Positions 16,818 to 27,001 of a DNA stretch of 64,000 nucleotides are shown here, one piece after another. Origin of the DNA: Paenibacillus sp. 37 (GTDB lineage: Bacteria; Bacillota; Bacilli; Paenibacillales; Paenibacillaceae). The notes under the pieces were generated by a model. The model worked only from the letters and a program-made list of their open reading frames with translations, made no database searches and was not told the origin of the DNA. Location of the stretch: the NCBI RefSeq assembly GCF_008386395.1, contig NZ_CP043761.1, positions 744,001-808,000 of the forward strand, given 5' to 3'. A program made the translations under genes and the position numbers. Numbering within the stretch: the first letter of the stretch is position 1; every line of letters starts with the position of its first letter.

Positions 16818-16846
16818 ATCGTATGTTCCAATATAGTCAAAGTCAA
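16818..16846 (-). promoter_or_regulatory. Promoter candidate for the YqkD-like hydrolase
   Basis: On the - strand, TTGACT (16846-16841), 17 bp, TACGAT (16823-16818). The 359-bp gap 16711-17069 otherwise holds only the divergent iclR promoter and AT-rich DNA. Confidence 0.55.
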
Positions 16847-16992
16847 TTGATTGAGGGCATTTGTTACGCAATTGTTATATAGTTCTTAAGATATATGGGT
16901 AACATTACCTTAGTGTGTAAATTACAGGGGATTAAGTCTTATAAAAAGGAAAAATTTACACGTTGGCCTATTTTAATTTTGGCTCTTTTTGG

Positions 16993-17021
16993 TTTACAGA
17001 TGAGACCGTTTCTCATATAAT
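16993..17021 (+). promoter_or_regulatory. Sigma-A promoter of the IclR gene with a dyad in the spacer
   Basis: TTTACA (16993-16998), 17 bp, TATAAT (17016-17021). The spacer contains the dyad ATGAGA-CCGTT-TCTCAT (17000-17016). A similar arrangement of half-sites is found at the acnA promoter. Confidence 0.7.
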
Positions 17022-17033
17022 TTATGTAACCAA

Positions 17034-17050
17034 GTTTCATGTGATGAAAC
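17034..17050. promoter_or_regulatory. Palindromic candidate operator GTTTCAT-GTG-ATGAAAC
   Basis: Perfect 7+3+7 palindrome between the transcription start expected near 17028 and the ribosome binding site at 17053. The same palindrome with spacer CAG occurs at 32560-32576 upstream of acnA. The position suits repression, possibly by the IclR protein itself. Confidence 0.6.
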
Positions 17051-17069
17051 ATGAGGAGGGCATTATGCC

Positions 17070-17813
17070 ATGGAAGATCGAAAGTTAACCGTCCGGGCTG
17101 TGGAACGGGCGCTGGATATATTATTATGTTTTACCACACGCAGTGATCTGGGACTCACCGAAATTGCCAGCCAGATTGGCCTGCACAAAAGTACAGTGCA
17201 CCGTTTGATGGCTACGCTGGAGGATCGAGGGTTCGTGATCCGCGATGCAGCAACAGAGAAGTACCGACTTGGCATCCGAATCTGGGAGCTGTCAGCTCAT
17301 ATGTCCCGCAGTGATGATCCCGCTATTCTGCTGCTGCCTGCGATGGAGCGACTGAGAGATCGATTGGGGGAGACGGTAAGTCTGTACTTGCGTGATGGGA
17401 GTGAAAGGATACGGATTCAAGCTGTGCAAAGTGATCAGGCGATCCGCCGAGTCGCTCCAGTGGGTGTTAGACTCCCGCTGTCTGTGGGCGCTTCCAGCAA
17501 AGTTTTGATGGCGTTTGCCACGGACGAGGATCGTGAAGAACTGATGAACGGGCCGGAATGGCCGGTGTTTATTGATCCCGCGGTGTATTTGGCGCAAATG
17601 GGAGATATCCGGGATAACGGATATGCGACGAGTTATGAGGAGCGTGAGCCGGGAGCTGCCGCGGTATCTGTACCGATTATGGATCGCCGAGGCAATATTG
17701 CAGCTGCTCTCTCGGTCTCAGGGCCTGTCAGCCGACTTTCGCAGGAGACATTGCATGAATACGCACCTGTGTTGAAGGATGCTGCTACGCAGATGGGGCT
17801 CATGTTATCCTGA
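17070..17813 (+). CDS. IclR-family transcriptional regulator
   Basis: 247 residues. The N-terminal winged helix (about 7-65) contains LTEIASQIGLHKSTVHRLMA, and the C-terminal effector-binding domain (about 80-247) has LPLSVGASSKVLMAF and AAVSVPIMDRRGNIAAALS. IclR proteins sense small carbon metabolites and often repress themselves. GAGGAGGG sits 9 bases before ATG 17070. Its promoter and leader carry two dyads that are mirrored at acnA, so I infer autoregulation and possible control of aconitase. The effector is unknown. Confidence 0.88.
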   Translation: MEDRKLTVRAVERALDILLCFTTRSDLGLTEIASQIGLHKSTVHRLMATLEDRGFVIRDAATEKYRLGIRIWELSAHMSRSDDPAILLLPAMERLRDRLGETVSLYLRDGSERIRIQAVQSDQAIRRVAPVGVRLPLSVGASSKVLMAFATDEDREELMNGPEWPVFIDPAVYLAQMGDIRDNGYATSYEEREPGAAAVSVPIMDRRGNIAAALSVSGPVSRLSQETLHEYAPVLKDAATQMGLMLS

Positions 17814-17965
17814 TGCTGATGTAAGTTTTTTTCCAAATTGAGTTGGTGTTCTGGAATATAAAGGTTGTTTTTATGTTCCGGTTGCGCTACTCTGTAATGG
17901 ACTGCCCATCGGGGTCAGCTTCATTGAATATGAACGGCGGCTTATGTATGCCGCAACTTTTAACG

Positions 17966-18062
17966 TTACTGGGGGAGTCCGAATTGTCCGGACTGAGACG
18001 GAATCGCATGAGATTCCGGACCCTTTGCACCTGATCTGGATCATACCAGCGTAGGGAAGTAA
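17966..18062 (+). promoter_or_regulatory. TPP (thiamin pyrophosphate) riboswitch
   Basis: The aptamer core is clear: GGGGGAGTCC...GGACTGAGA and the distal half CACCTGATCTGGATCATACC with AGCGTAGGGAAGT. P1 closes with TTACT (17966-17970) and AGTAA (18058-18062). It lies in the long leader of thiC. Confidence 0.95.
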
Positions 18063-18153
18063 TCGGCGATATGACCACAACCACCATATGATGTGACCCT
18101 TGTAGGGCTCCGTTTAGGAGCCGCATGAAGGTGCATTATTGGTGATGGACATA

Positions 18154-18184
18154 AAAGTCGGTTCCTTCGGGGACCGGCTTTTTT
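18154..18184 (+). terminator. Riboswitch-controlled terminator in the thiC leader
   Basis: AAAGTCGGT-CC and GG-ACCGGCTTT with a TTCG-type loop and a T-run, 92 bases after the aptamer. Between them is a hairpin GGCTCC-GTTTA-GGAGCC that could take part in switching. TPP binding would favour termination. The 280 bases from here to thiC (18185-18463) hold no recognised gene. Confidence 0.8.
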
Positions 18185-18439
18185 ATATACAGTGAACGGG
18201 CGATATAGCACGTACTCCATCGACTTCTTTTTCAATAACCTGCGAAAGTGGGCTTGGATGATGAGAGAGAAGTCACCATAGATCCATGATCTGTGGTAGC
18301 CTCCGTTCTGTCGTTAACTGTACATGAATAATGTCTCCCTCTGGTCTGGCGTAGGATCGCTCTTTCTTCTCTGCATTGCGCATGATTTGGGACAGGTACG
18401 TAAGCGAGCTAATGACGATACCAACCAAACAAGCGATGA

Positions 18440-20281
<1,842 letters not shown>

Positions 20282-20375
20282 GGAAGCCAAGTGATGAAGG
20301 TTTTTGAAGCTTTAAATTATAAATATTGATTAAAGTTTGGACAAGGCCAAACCCGCTTCACCGTAACTCTTGGAT

Positions 20376-20519
20376 TCAATCCAACTTACGCCAAATCTGA
20401 AATAGGATACCTGCGATGACAAACAGCACGCCATCAGAAAGTTTAAGATTACTAGCATGTAGAAGTGCGGAAGAACCCATACCGACTAGGAACAAGATAA
20501 GAATATATAAAAATCGCAT
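20376..20519 (-). CDS. Tiny membrane protein, 47 residues
   Basis: Short frame starting MRFLYILILFLVGMGSSALL and ending QIWRKLD. Two hydrophobic stretches (about 2-20 and 30-42, LSDGVLFVIAGILFQIW) predict one or two membrane helices, and the end is positively charged. Support: AGAGAGGTG about 10 bases before the ATG and a sensible hydrophobic pattern. A bidirectional hairpin lies upstream at 20555-20586. No family recognised. Confidence 0.6.
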   Translation of the reverse strand: MRFLYILILFLVGMGSSALLHASNLKLSDGVLFVIAGILFQIWRKLD

Positions 20520-20554
20520 TAATTTATTCACCTCTCTTTTTGAGTGAAATGTGT

Positions 20555-20586
20555 AAAAGAGAACGATTGTTATATCGTTCTCTTTT
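20555..20586. terminator. Terminator of the AT-rich secreted protein gene
   Basis: Perfect 12-bp arms AAAAGAGAACGA and TCGTTCTCTTTT with an 8-base loop. Confidence 0.85.
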
Positions 20587-20642
20587 GTGAATTTAAATTT
20601 ATTCTACCTTTTATTACATAAACATATTTAACAAAGACTTTA

Positions 20643-21419
20643 TTAATAATTAAAATTTTTAAGTGTACCTCTGGAATCATTATCAGCAGAGCCTGAGAAG
20701 CTAACCTCTAGAGCTCCAAAACTCAATCCTACACTGCCCGTACCTTTAATGTGGTAGTAATTGGATTGTATTTGAGATAGACCACTTTGATTTCCTTGCT
20801 TTTTATGTTCTATTGTAAAGACGGCAGAGGCAACCTGTTCTGTTATAATAATGCCCCCTTTGAGATCAGCATTGAATCCAACACCATTCTCACCAGTATA
20901 TGAGAAATTACGTCCACTTCCTAAAGTTGTAAACGTAGAGTTTCCGCTATACTTGACTTTATCTTCATAATACCCAGAACCTGGAACTGTTCTCCAAATT
21001 TCTTTATCAAAAGAAGCGCCATAAGCATCAGATAAGCGCCAAAAAGGCATTGATTTCCACTTTCCTGTTAATGCAACCATAAACCGCTCACGATTATTAA
21101 CATTATCAGTTCGAACTATGGTTATATAATAGTCAAATTGATCATCCTTGATATTTCCAAGTGGTCCAACCTCTCCGTTGAATTCAGGTGCTGAGGCTTT
21201 TTCATGAGCCACTACTTCAATTGATCCATCTTCTTTCGAAAGACTTTTCTTAAACTCAGGGCTCCAGGATTCTATTACTTCATAAGGAATACCCTGCTTT
21301 AATAAAGTTATATCCAATTTCACAGTTTTATTCTCTGCAGAAGCGAAAGCACTGGTAGGAATAAGTAATAGGCATAGACAGCAAACCAACAGTAACTTCG
21401 ATAAACGCAATAATTTCAA
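20643..21419 (-). CDS. Secreted protein of unknown function (AT-rich gene)
   Basis: 258 residues with a clear signal peptide (MKLLRLSKLLLVCCLCLLLI, cleavage likely after AFA near residue 27). The mature part is polar and rich in Gly/Ser/Asn, with aromatic-rich stretches such as DDQFDYYITIVRTD and a glycine-rich beta-like C-terminus (GTGSVGLSFGALEVSFSGS). No catalytic motif or family recognised; a beta-sandwich or beta-barrel surface protein is only a guess. The gene and its 5' flank are visibly richer in A+T than the neighbours, suggesting acquisition. The start is preceded by GAGGGTGAG. Confidence 0.75.
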   Translation of the reverse strand: MKLLRLSKLLLVCCLCLLLIPTSAFASAENKTVKLDITLLKQGIPYEVIESWSPEFKKSLSKEDGSIEVVAHEKASAPEFNGEVGPLGNIKDDQFDYYITIVRTDNVNNRERFMVALTGKWKSMPFWRLSDAYGASFDKEIWRTVPGSGYYEDKVKYSGNSTFTTLGSGRNFSYTGENGVGFNADLKGGIIITEQVASAVFTIEHKKQGNQSGLSQIQSNYYHIKGTGSVGLSFGALEVSFSGSADNDSRGTLKNFNY

Positions 21420-21648
21420 TGTAAAACCTCACCCTCTGAGTAATTTGTTAAATTATAACAATCTAAATTTATCATATAACCCTAGGTTTGTACACCTAAA
21501 TTATGTATATTTAATTATTATTTTAAAAAAATAGGATTAATATGTATTTATGTAAATAATAAATTAAACATAATTATATTTATGCTACTAACTCTTAACA
21601 AGATCACAGGAGCACATCCAATTTGTATCAATTAATTGTTTGATGCAT

Positions 21649-22338
21649 CTACTGTCGAGCCACGCCCAAATTCTTCTCCAAATACGTCGCAAGCAATGCC
21701 AGCGGGCTATGGATTGGAATACCGCGATCTATTGTGACCTGTGCAGCTGCGGGAGCCATAGACAGTTGGGCTGCCACTACCGTTTTACCCGGATGCTGCT
21801 CAGCAATCTGCTGTAATCCCTCACGTACCGCTGTGAGATATCCTTGCTGATCTCCACGCATAATCAACTCAAATGTCCCAGGGATGCACACCGCATCCGT
21901 CTGAGATGTCTTGGCAACGTGTAGTTGCCCATTCTCATCCTCTTGCTGTAATGCCTGATTCAACCGTGCCATCGATCCTTCAACGGTTGCCGGGTTGGTG
22001 AATGCGATTATGTAATCTCCTGTTACTCGCCGCATCTCCTGCAATAACGGATCATCTATGCCGATCACAGGCACAGGGACCTGTGTGGCTTCCTGCTCCA
22101 GTACTGTCGCAAACAGGGTACACGTGACCAGAATGGCATCGGCATGACACTTAGCGATCCATTGGAGCGTCTGGGCTACTTTCTCGTGAATGACGACCTC
22201 GGAAAAGTCAGCGTCATGTTTAAGGCGGTCCAGACCTGGATCGACGTAATGGACTAATTCAACTTCATAAGGAGCAAGCGTCTCTTTAATTAAGGCAATG
22301 TTGGAATAATGAGCGTGAAAACAACCAATGGTGATCAT
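21649..22338 (-). CDS. Aspartate/glutamate racemase-family protein
   Basis: 229 residues. The fold signatures are an N-terminal strand MITIGCFHAHYSN, a first catalytic-type Cys in ILVTCTLFATV (about 90) and PVIGIDDPLLQEM. The partner Cys of the canonical two-Cys pair is not obvious at VVAAQLSMAPAA near the C-terminus, where family members usually carry a Cys-Thr. The activity may therefore not be standard racemisation. The start follows AAAGGGGAC. It stands alone. Confidence 0.7.
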   Translation of the reverse strand: MITIGCFHAHYSNIALIKETLAPYEVELVHYVDPGLDRLKHDADFSEVVIHEKVAQTLQWIAKCHADAILVTCTLFATVLEQEATQVPVPVIGIDDPLLQEMRRVTGDYIIAFTNPATVEGSMARLNQALQQEDENGQLHVAKTSQTDAVCIPGTFELIMRGDQQGYLTAVREGLQQIAEQHPGKTVVAAQLSMAPAAAQVTIDRGIPIHSPLALLATYLEKNLGVARQ

Positions 22339-22517
22339 GTGCTAAGTCCCCTTTTACAGTTCGTATATGTCATGGATCTCGTAGATATTTAAAACCATTA
22401 TAGAAACATGACTGAGGACTGTACAGTTGTTTATTGCTCAACGCCAATAACCGCCCTTCCGCCAAGCTGCGGAAAGACGGTTGATAAGCGGACTCGAATA
22501 GGGTCCGGTGTCCATTT

Positions 22518-22685
22518 TTATCTAAGGGAAGGAGAAGCATTTTTCTTCGCCATTTTTTGCTGTAGAATTTCATGAAAGGATAGACCTTGAGTGTTCTCAT
22601 TCTCCTTTTTAGGAGCAGTGGTCGCCGTGTTGCGCGGATATTGGTGATGGTACGGGATCATTTGCTGAATAGGCATGCGGATCAT
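22518..22685 (-). CDS. Small protein of unknown function, 55 residues
   Basis: Frame starting MIRMPIQQMIPYHHQYPRN and containing GLSFHEILQQKMAKKN. It has a textbook ribosome binding site (AAAGGAGG 6 bases before the ATG). Hydrophilic, basic end, no membrane helix. The segment LSFHEILQQK is reminiscent of small flagellar-operon proteins, but no flagellar genes are near, so I make no assignment. It lies 180 bases upstream of the racemase-like gene on the same strand. Confidence 0.6.
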   Translation of the reverse strand: MIRMPIQQMIPYHHQYPRNTATTAPKKENENTQGLSFHEILQQKMAKKNASPSLR

Positions 22686-23059
22686 CTTGGTTCCTCCTTT
22701 GATGCGTTTTTTCGAATTATGTATTTCGACTGGTTACCATGCCAGGTGCGCATATAGGTACATGTGACTTGTTAGACGAAATAGAAGAGTTTAAAGCGTA
22801 ATTCCAATTGGATTGTAGTGATTTTACCCGGTTTTAAGGAGATGTAAACGTTTTTAGGGAAATTCAGGAGTAAAGGACCTGATATGAGAGGGTGTACATG
22901 GGAAGATCGAATCGGTTGTTATGCGAATAGTCCCAATTTTAAGGAAGTCAATGGTACCCGCATATGAGGCATATTATCTGGTTAAATGATGCAAAGCATG
23001 CTAACTAACTTGGTACCATGGTCGGGTTGTTTAGGGAGTAATGTAGTTCCGGATATAAC
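22686..23059. other. Non-coding gap
   Basis: No credible gene between the small protein and the zinc-ribbon gene terminator. TGTAAACGTTTTTA at 22845-22858 is one base off a cre site. Nothing else is recognised. Confidence 0.4.
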
Positions 23060-23089
23060 AAAAAAGCTGCCGAGTGTACTCGACAGCTT
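23060..23089 (-). terminator. Terminator of the zinc-ribbon/GyrI-like gene
   Basis: AAGCTG-CGAGT and ACTCG-CAGCTT with a GT loop. On the - strand it runs into a T-run. Confidence 0.8.
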
Positions 23090-23152
23090 GCGTGATATGA
23101 AGAAGGATGCGAACTAACTTTGATTCTGACTGAGATGTATATCGTACTACTT

Positions 23153-23971
23153 TTATCTACTTTGGCGAACAGCGATGTATATATCCACTTGTACACTTTC
23201 GGGATTCAGGCTGCGTTCATCATACAATTCAAAATCCCCGGTGAACGTACGATCGATTTGTTTCTCCCATGCCCACACGGCTCCCCATGCTTCACTAACA
23301 ACCTCTGCCATTGGCCCTTTTCTGGAAGTGAATACGGCGTAAGTTGCAGGCGGGAGCAGAATGTCGTCCAATCCTTCAGGTAATGACTCCTCCGAACTGA
23401 CCTCATGCCCTACCAGTATGGTGTACTCTCCGGTTATGCCATCGGTGTAATCCGTGTAACAGCCATAGCGGGCAGCTTCGGGTGCAGGGAGGTGCTCTGA
23501 GGCAAAATAATTGTTCCAGAGTCCCTGAATACAGCCTTTGCCACTAATCTCAATGGCATTGGTTGTGCGGGCGGATATGCCGGCCAGGCGTTTGCCCGGA
23601 AGGGTGACATAACGAACGGGCTGGGCAGATAACGATTGAGTTGTTGTAACCTGACCTGGTATAGCGGAAGTGACAGAGTTTTCAGCTGGAGATACTTCGT
23701 GTTGATCCGTTGTATTCGTGCGCCAACGTTTCAAAAAAGGAAGCTGATTACGCAGCATCGAACGAGCGGATTCCTCATCCATGCCCTCGTCCTTCAGAAT
23801 GGCGGTGCACATCTCCGTCATGCCTTCCAGTGAAATACCGGGCTGCGCGAACTCGCCCTCTTTGTAACAATAGATACAGTATTCGCGGGTTGTGCTTCCA
23901 TCTGCTTCCGTTCCGAATTGTGCAGGGGTGGTGAGTGGCATACCGCAGCTTTGACATACCGTAACATTCAT
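23153..23971 (-). CDS. Zinc-ribbon protein fused to a GyrI-like (effector-binding) domain
   Basis: 272 residues. The N-terminus holds a zinc-ribbon of the type found in short stress proteins: CQSCGMPL (6-13) and YCIYCYKEGEF (about 31-41), then a short helical stretch with a cluster of Met/Glu. After a Ser/Thr-rich linker, residues from about 117 (VRYVTLPGKRLAGISART) to the end resemble the GyrI-like/AraC-effector-binding fold, with the usual late segment VQVDIYIAV. GyrI-like domains bind small hydrophobic ligands. Role unknown. It lies 81 bases downstream of the WYL regulator on the same strand, so both may be one transcript. Confidence 0.72.
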   Translation of the reverse strand: MNVTVCQSCGMPLTTPAQFGTEADGSTTREYCIYCYKEGEFAQPGISLEGMTEMCTAILKDEGMDEESARSMLRNQLPFLKRWRTNTTDQHEVSPAENSVTSAIPGQVTTTQSLSAQPVRYVTLPGKRLAGISARTTNAIEISGKGCIQGLWNNYFASEHLPAPEAARYGCYTDYTDGITGEYTILVGHEVSSEESLPEGLDDILLPPATYAVFTSRKGPMAEVVSEAWGAVWAWEKQIDRTFTGDFELYDERSLNPESVQVDIYIAVRQSR

Positions 23972-24052
23972 CTTTCATTCCTCCTTGGGTATATATGCAA
24001 CTTCAACCTGAACATATTTGAAGTATACGGGGAGGAACTGGACAACTGTCTG

Positions 24053-25003
24053 TCAGGTTTGATCGGAGGTTTTATAATTTTGAACAATTTGTTCGGCTAT
24101 ACGACACACGTTATCCCGAATATGCAACGGTTCCAGGACCTCAACATCCGCCCCAAAGCCCAAGATGAAGCCGTACAGCCAGTTATCTTCTGGAAAAGCG
24201 ACCTGGCTGATATAATACCCGTTCCTGTCAGGCAATACATTTTCAATACCGAACCATTCCTCCGCAAGATGACGGATACGGGCATGGAATCTCAGGGTAA
24301 TCCCAATCTGGTTGTCTGGCCGGCTCCATTCCTGCTGCCACGGCCGGTCTTGAAGGTTGATGGATTTTCGTTCATAGTGCTCTGTAGTAAGAGAGACGTC
24401 TTTCATACGAACCAGCTTGAACATGCGGAATTCATTTCGTTCATGGCAAAAAGCATACAGATACCACGCGTGCCTCTTCAGTACAAGCGTGTGGGGTTCA
24501 ACTGTACGATAGGTCTGTGCACCTTCGGCGCTGCAATAGGCGAAATAAATGCATTGTAGTTGATCGATTCCCTGATCAATGACTTTTAATTTTTGTTGCA
24601 GCGCTTCAGGGTGTGTCCACGTTGAATGATCCACGATGAATCGGTGCGTGCTGGCCTGAAAATCTTCATTTTTGGCTTCCGGGACGATACTGCTTAGCTT
24701 TTCCACCAACAGTTCACGTGCAGCATTTGTATGTGAGGTCGATATACTGCGCAGGGCGGTGACGATGGAAACAAGATCCTTATCGGTTAACAGATTGCGA
24801 TCCAGACGATACCCTTCCGCTAGGCCGATGCCTCCGCTTGCTCCCTGATAGGTCACGACCGGAATTCCGGCTTGTCCCAATGTGTCGATATCCCGATAGA
24901 TCGTACGAATGGAAACTTCAAACATATCGGCCAGGTCTTTGGCCTGTAACCGCCCCCGGTTGATAAGCAGTACAACGATGGCTAACAAACGCTCCAGTTT
25001 CAT
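24053..25003 (-). CDS. WYL-domain transcriptional regulator (YafY type)
   Basis: 316 residues. The N-terminal HTH reads LQAKDLADMFEVSIRTIYRDIDTLGQAGIPV (about 18-50), the middle is a WYL domain with KRHAWYLYAFCHERNEFRMFKLVRMKD (about 185-215), and a C-terminal WCX-type region follows. Such regulators sense small ligands or nucleic acid fragments. Divergent from vanR; the 119-bp gap carries both promoters. Target unknown; the downstream zinc-ribbon/GyrI gene is the nearest candidate. Confidence 0.85.
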   Translation of the reverse strand: MKLERLLAIVVLLINRGRLQAKDLADMFEVSIRTIYRDIDTLGQAGIPVVTYQGASGGIGLAEGYRLDRNLLTDKDLVSIVTALRSISTSHTNAARELLVEKLSSIVPEAKNEDFQASTHRFIVDHSTWTHPEALQQKLKVIDQGIDQLQCIYFAYCSAEGAQTYRTVEPHTLVLKRHAWYLYAFCHERNEFRMFKLVRMKDVSLTTEHYERKSINLQDRPWQQEWSRPDNQIGITLRFHARIRHLAEEWFGIENVLPDRNGYYISQVAFPEDNWLYGFILGFGADVEVLEPLHIRDNVCRIAEQIVQNYKTSDQT

Positions 25004-25050
25004 AGTTAGGGTTTCCTTTCATTTATGGTTATAACATTGCTTTCAATTGT

Positions 25051-25090
25051 TTATCTGGTACTTATCTGTTAGATTCATAGGTGTTATATT
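25051..25090 (+). promoter_or_regulatory. Promoter and direct repeats before the vanR-like gene
   Basis: TTATCTG occurs twice with an 11-bp period (25051-25057 and 25062-25068). The second copy overlaps a -35-like TTATCT (25062-25067), which lies 17 bp before TATATT (25085-25090). Tandem heptamers one helical turn apart are the usual binding site of OmpR/VanR-type regulators, so self-control is plausible. Confidence 0.5.
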
Positions 25091-25122
25091 GCCCAGCATC
25101 CCATATAGGAGTGAAATAAGCA

Positions 25123-25821
25123 ATGAAGCGAATTACGATTCTGATTGCGGACGATGAGGTAGAGATCGCAGATCTGGTGGCTTTACATTTACAAAAAGAA
25201 GGCTATCATACCGTCAAGGCATCTGACGGACAGTCGGCACTACAGGCGATTCAGACACATGCCATTGATTTGGCCGTACTGGACATTATGATGCCGGGTA
25301 TGGACGGGTACGAGGTGACCCGCAAAATACGGGAGCAGCATCATTTTCCGATCATTTTCCTGAGTGCCAAAACCTCGGATATGGATAAAATTACGGGGCT
25401 GGTAATGGGTGCCGATGATTATATGACCAAACCATTTAACCCGATGGAGCTTGTAGCACGCGTGAATTCTCAATTGCGTCGCTCATTGCAATTCAGCCAG
25501 TCCACAGCGGCGGTTCAGCGCTCGATTCTGGAAAAGGGCGGACTTGTCATTATACCTGAACAGCATAGCGTGACGCTTTACGGTAAACCGCTGGAGTTAA
25601 CACCGAAGGAATTTGATATTTTAGTGTTGCTCGCGAGCAATCCAAAACAGGTCTTCAGCGCAGAAAGCATTTTTGAAAAGGTGTGGGGAGAGGCTTATTT
25701 CGAAAGTGGCAATACCGTTATGGTACATATTCGGACGCTGCGCAAGAAGCTCGGAGAAGATGTGGACAAGAACAAGTTTATCAAAACGATCTGGGGCGTG
25801 GGGTACACGTTCAATGACTAA
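25123..25821 (+). CDS. VanR-like response regulator (OmpR family)
   Basis: 232 residues. The receiver domain has the acidic pair near residue 10 (IADDEVEIADL), the phospho-acceptor Asp in VLDIMMPGMDGYEV (about 54) and the switch Lys in MTKPFNPMELVARV. The C-terminal winged helix ends KFIKTIWGVGYTFND. Sequence and gene order resemble VanR of glycopeptide-resistance clusters, but the signal need not be a glycopeptide. AGGAGTG precedes the ATG. Its last codons overlap the kinase start by 8 bases (ATGACTAA). Confidence 0.92.
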   Translation: MKRITILIADDEVEIADLVALHLQKEGYHTVKASDGQSALQAIQTHAIDLAVLDIMMPGMDGYEVTRKIREQHHFPIIFLSAKTSDMDKITGLVMGADDYMTKPFNPMELVARVNSQLRRSLQFSQSTAAVQRSILEKGGLVIIPEQHSVTLYGKPLELTPKEFDILVLLASNPKQVFSAESIFEKVWGEAYFESGNTVMVHIRTLRKKLGEDVDKNKFIKTIWGVGYTFND

Positions 25822-26902
25822 ACGCAGAAGCTTTCGCACAACGATGATTATGCTGCTCGGTCTAAGCATGCTGTCTTCTGGCGCTGTAACATTTATCGTG
25901 TACAGGCTCTTGCAGTTGTATTATTCAGGTGTGCGGATGGAAGATCCGCTGGCGGAATATCGAAATATCATGAGAAGTATTGGCGATTTATATGTCTTTA
26001 TGCTGCTCTTCATCCCGCTTGCGATTTTATTTTTCTACTTGTTTACGAGACCCTATGTCACGTATTTCAAAGAGATTTCCACAGGCATTAATCACTTAGC
26101 GAACGGAGACTTTCAGCATCGTGTTCAGATTTCGTCCAAGGATGAATTGGGTTCGATTGCGGAGGGTATGAATATGGCAAGCCAGAAGCTGCGGGAGGCG
26201 ATGGAACGAGGTGACTTTGCCGAGAACAGCAAAGACCAGCTCATCGTAAACCTTGCGCATGATCTGCGTACACCGTTAACCTCCGTGCTGGGCTATCTGG
26301 ATCTCCTTATGAAGGATGATCAGCTGACAGAGGAACAGGTTCGGCATTTTACGTCGATTGCATTCACCAAATCACAGCGTCTGGAGAAGCTGATTGATGA
26401 TTTGTTCGAAATTACCCGCATGAATTATGGCATGCTACCGATCAATAAGGCTCCACTGGATCTTAGTGAATTGCTGAAACAGATGAACGAAGAGCTCTAT
26501 CCTGTATTTGAAAAGAACCAACTGGTCACCCGCTTGAAAATAGACACTGACCTTACCATCTCTGGTGATGGCGAGTTGCTGGCTCGTGTGTTCGAGAATC
26601 TGCTGATTAACGCTGCACGGCACGGCAAGGACGGCATGTACGTGGATATTAACGGATATCGTGATGCGGAACAGGTTATCATTCAGGTGATTAACTATGG
26701 CGGACATATTCGTCCAGAGGAATTGCCACATATTTTCGATATGTATTATACCGGAGATCGTGCCAGAACCCCTCAGGAGGGTGGGACAGGCCTCGGCTTA
26801 TTCATAGCACGTAATATCGTGGAACAGCATGACGGTACAATTTCAGCCCAGAGTGATGTGGTACGGACATTATTTGAAGTTCGTTTGCCCCTATTGCAAT
26901 GA
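25814..26902 (+). CDS. VanS-like sensor histidine kinase
   Basis: 362 residues from ATG 25814; a longer frame exists upstream but lies inside the regulator gene. Two transmembrane helices (about 11-33 and 56-78) flank a short outside loop of about 22 residues, too short for a large sensor domain. HAMP follows (about 80-130), then HisKA with His in NLAHDLRTPLTSVLGYLDLL, then the ATPase with ENLLINAARHG and GGTGLGLFIARNIVEQHDG. Translationally coupled to the regulator. Confidence 0.92.
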   Translation: MTKRRSFRTTMIMLLGLSMLSSGAVTFIVYRLLQLYYSGVRMEDPLAEYRNIMRSIGDLYVFMLLFIPLAILFFYLFTRPYVTYFKEISTGINHLANGDFQHRVQISSKDELGSIAEGMNMASQKLREAMERGDFAENSKDQLIVNLAHDLRTPLTSVLGYLDLLMKDDQLTEEQVRHFTSIAFTKSQRLEKLIDDLFEITRMNYGMLPINKAPLDLSELLKQMNEELYPVFEKNQLVTRLKIDTDLTISGDGELLARVFENLLINAARHGKDGMYVDINGYRDAEQVIIQVINYGGHIRPEELPHIFDMYYTGDRARTPQEGGTGLGLFIARNIVEQHDGTISAQSDVVRTLFEVRLPLLQ

Positions 26903-27001
26903 GGTTCGACGTCAAATTTAAGAAAAACTTTAAAAATGCCCTGCTTTTTCTTTAACTTGTTTTGTCTATCCTTGATGTATGAGGTAAAAGGAGGAACAAG
27001 C

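Noticed and set aside
22370..22600. 76-codon frame on the - strand
   Set aside because: It overlaps the better-supported 55-residue gene at 22518-22685 in another frame and has no ribosome binding site.
20282..25003. A defence or prophage island
   Set aside because: No integrase, transposase, nuclease, restriction or phage gene can be seen. The stretch is only a loose set of accessory genes.
25673..25813. Upstream extension of the VanS-like frame
   Set aside because: It lies inside the VanR-like coding region. The ATG at 25814 overlapping the regulator stop is the natural coupled start.
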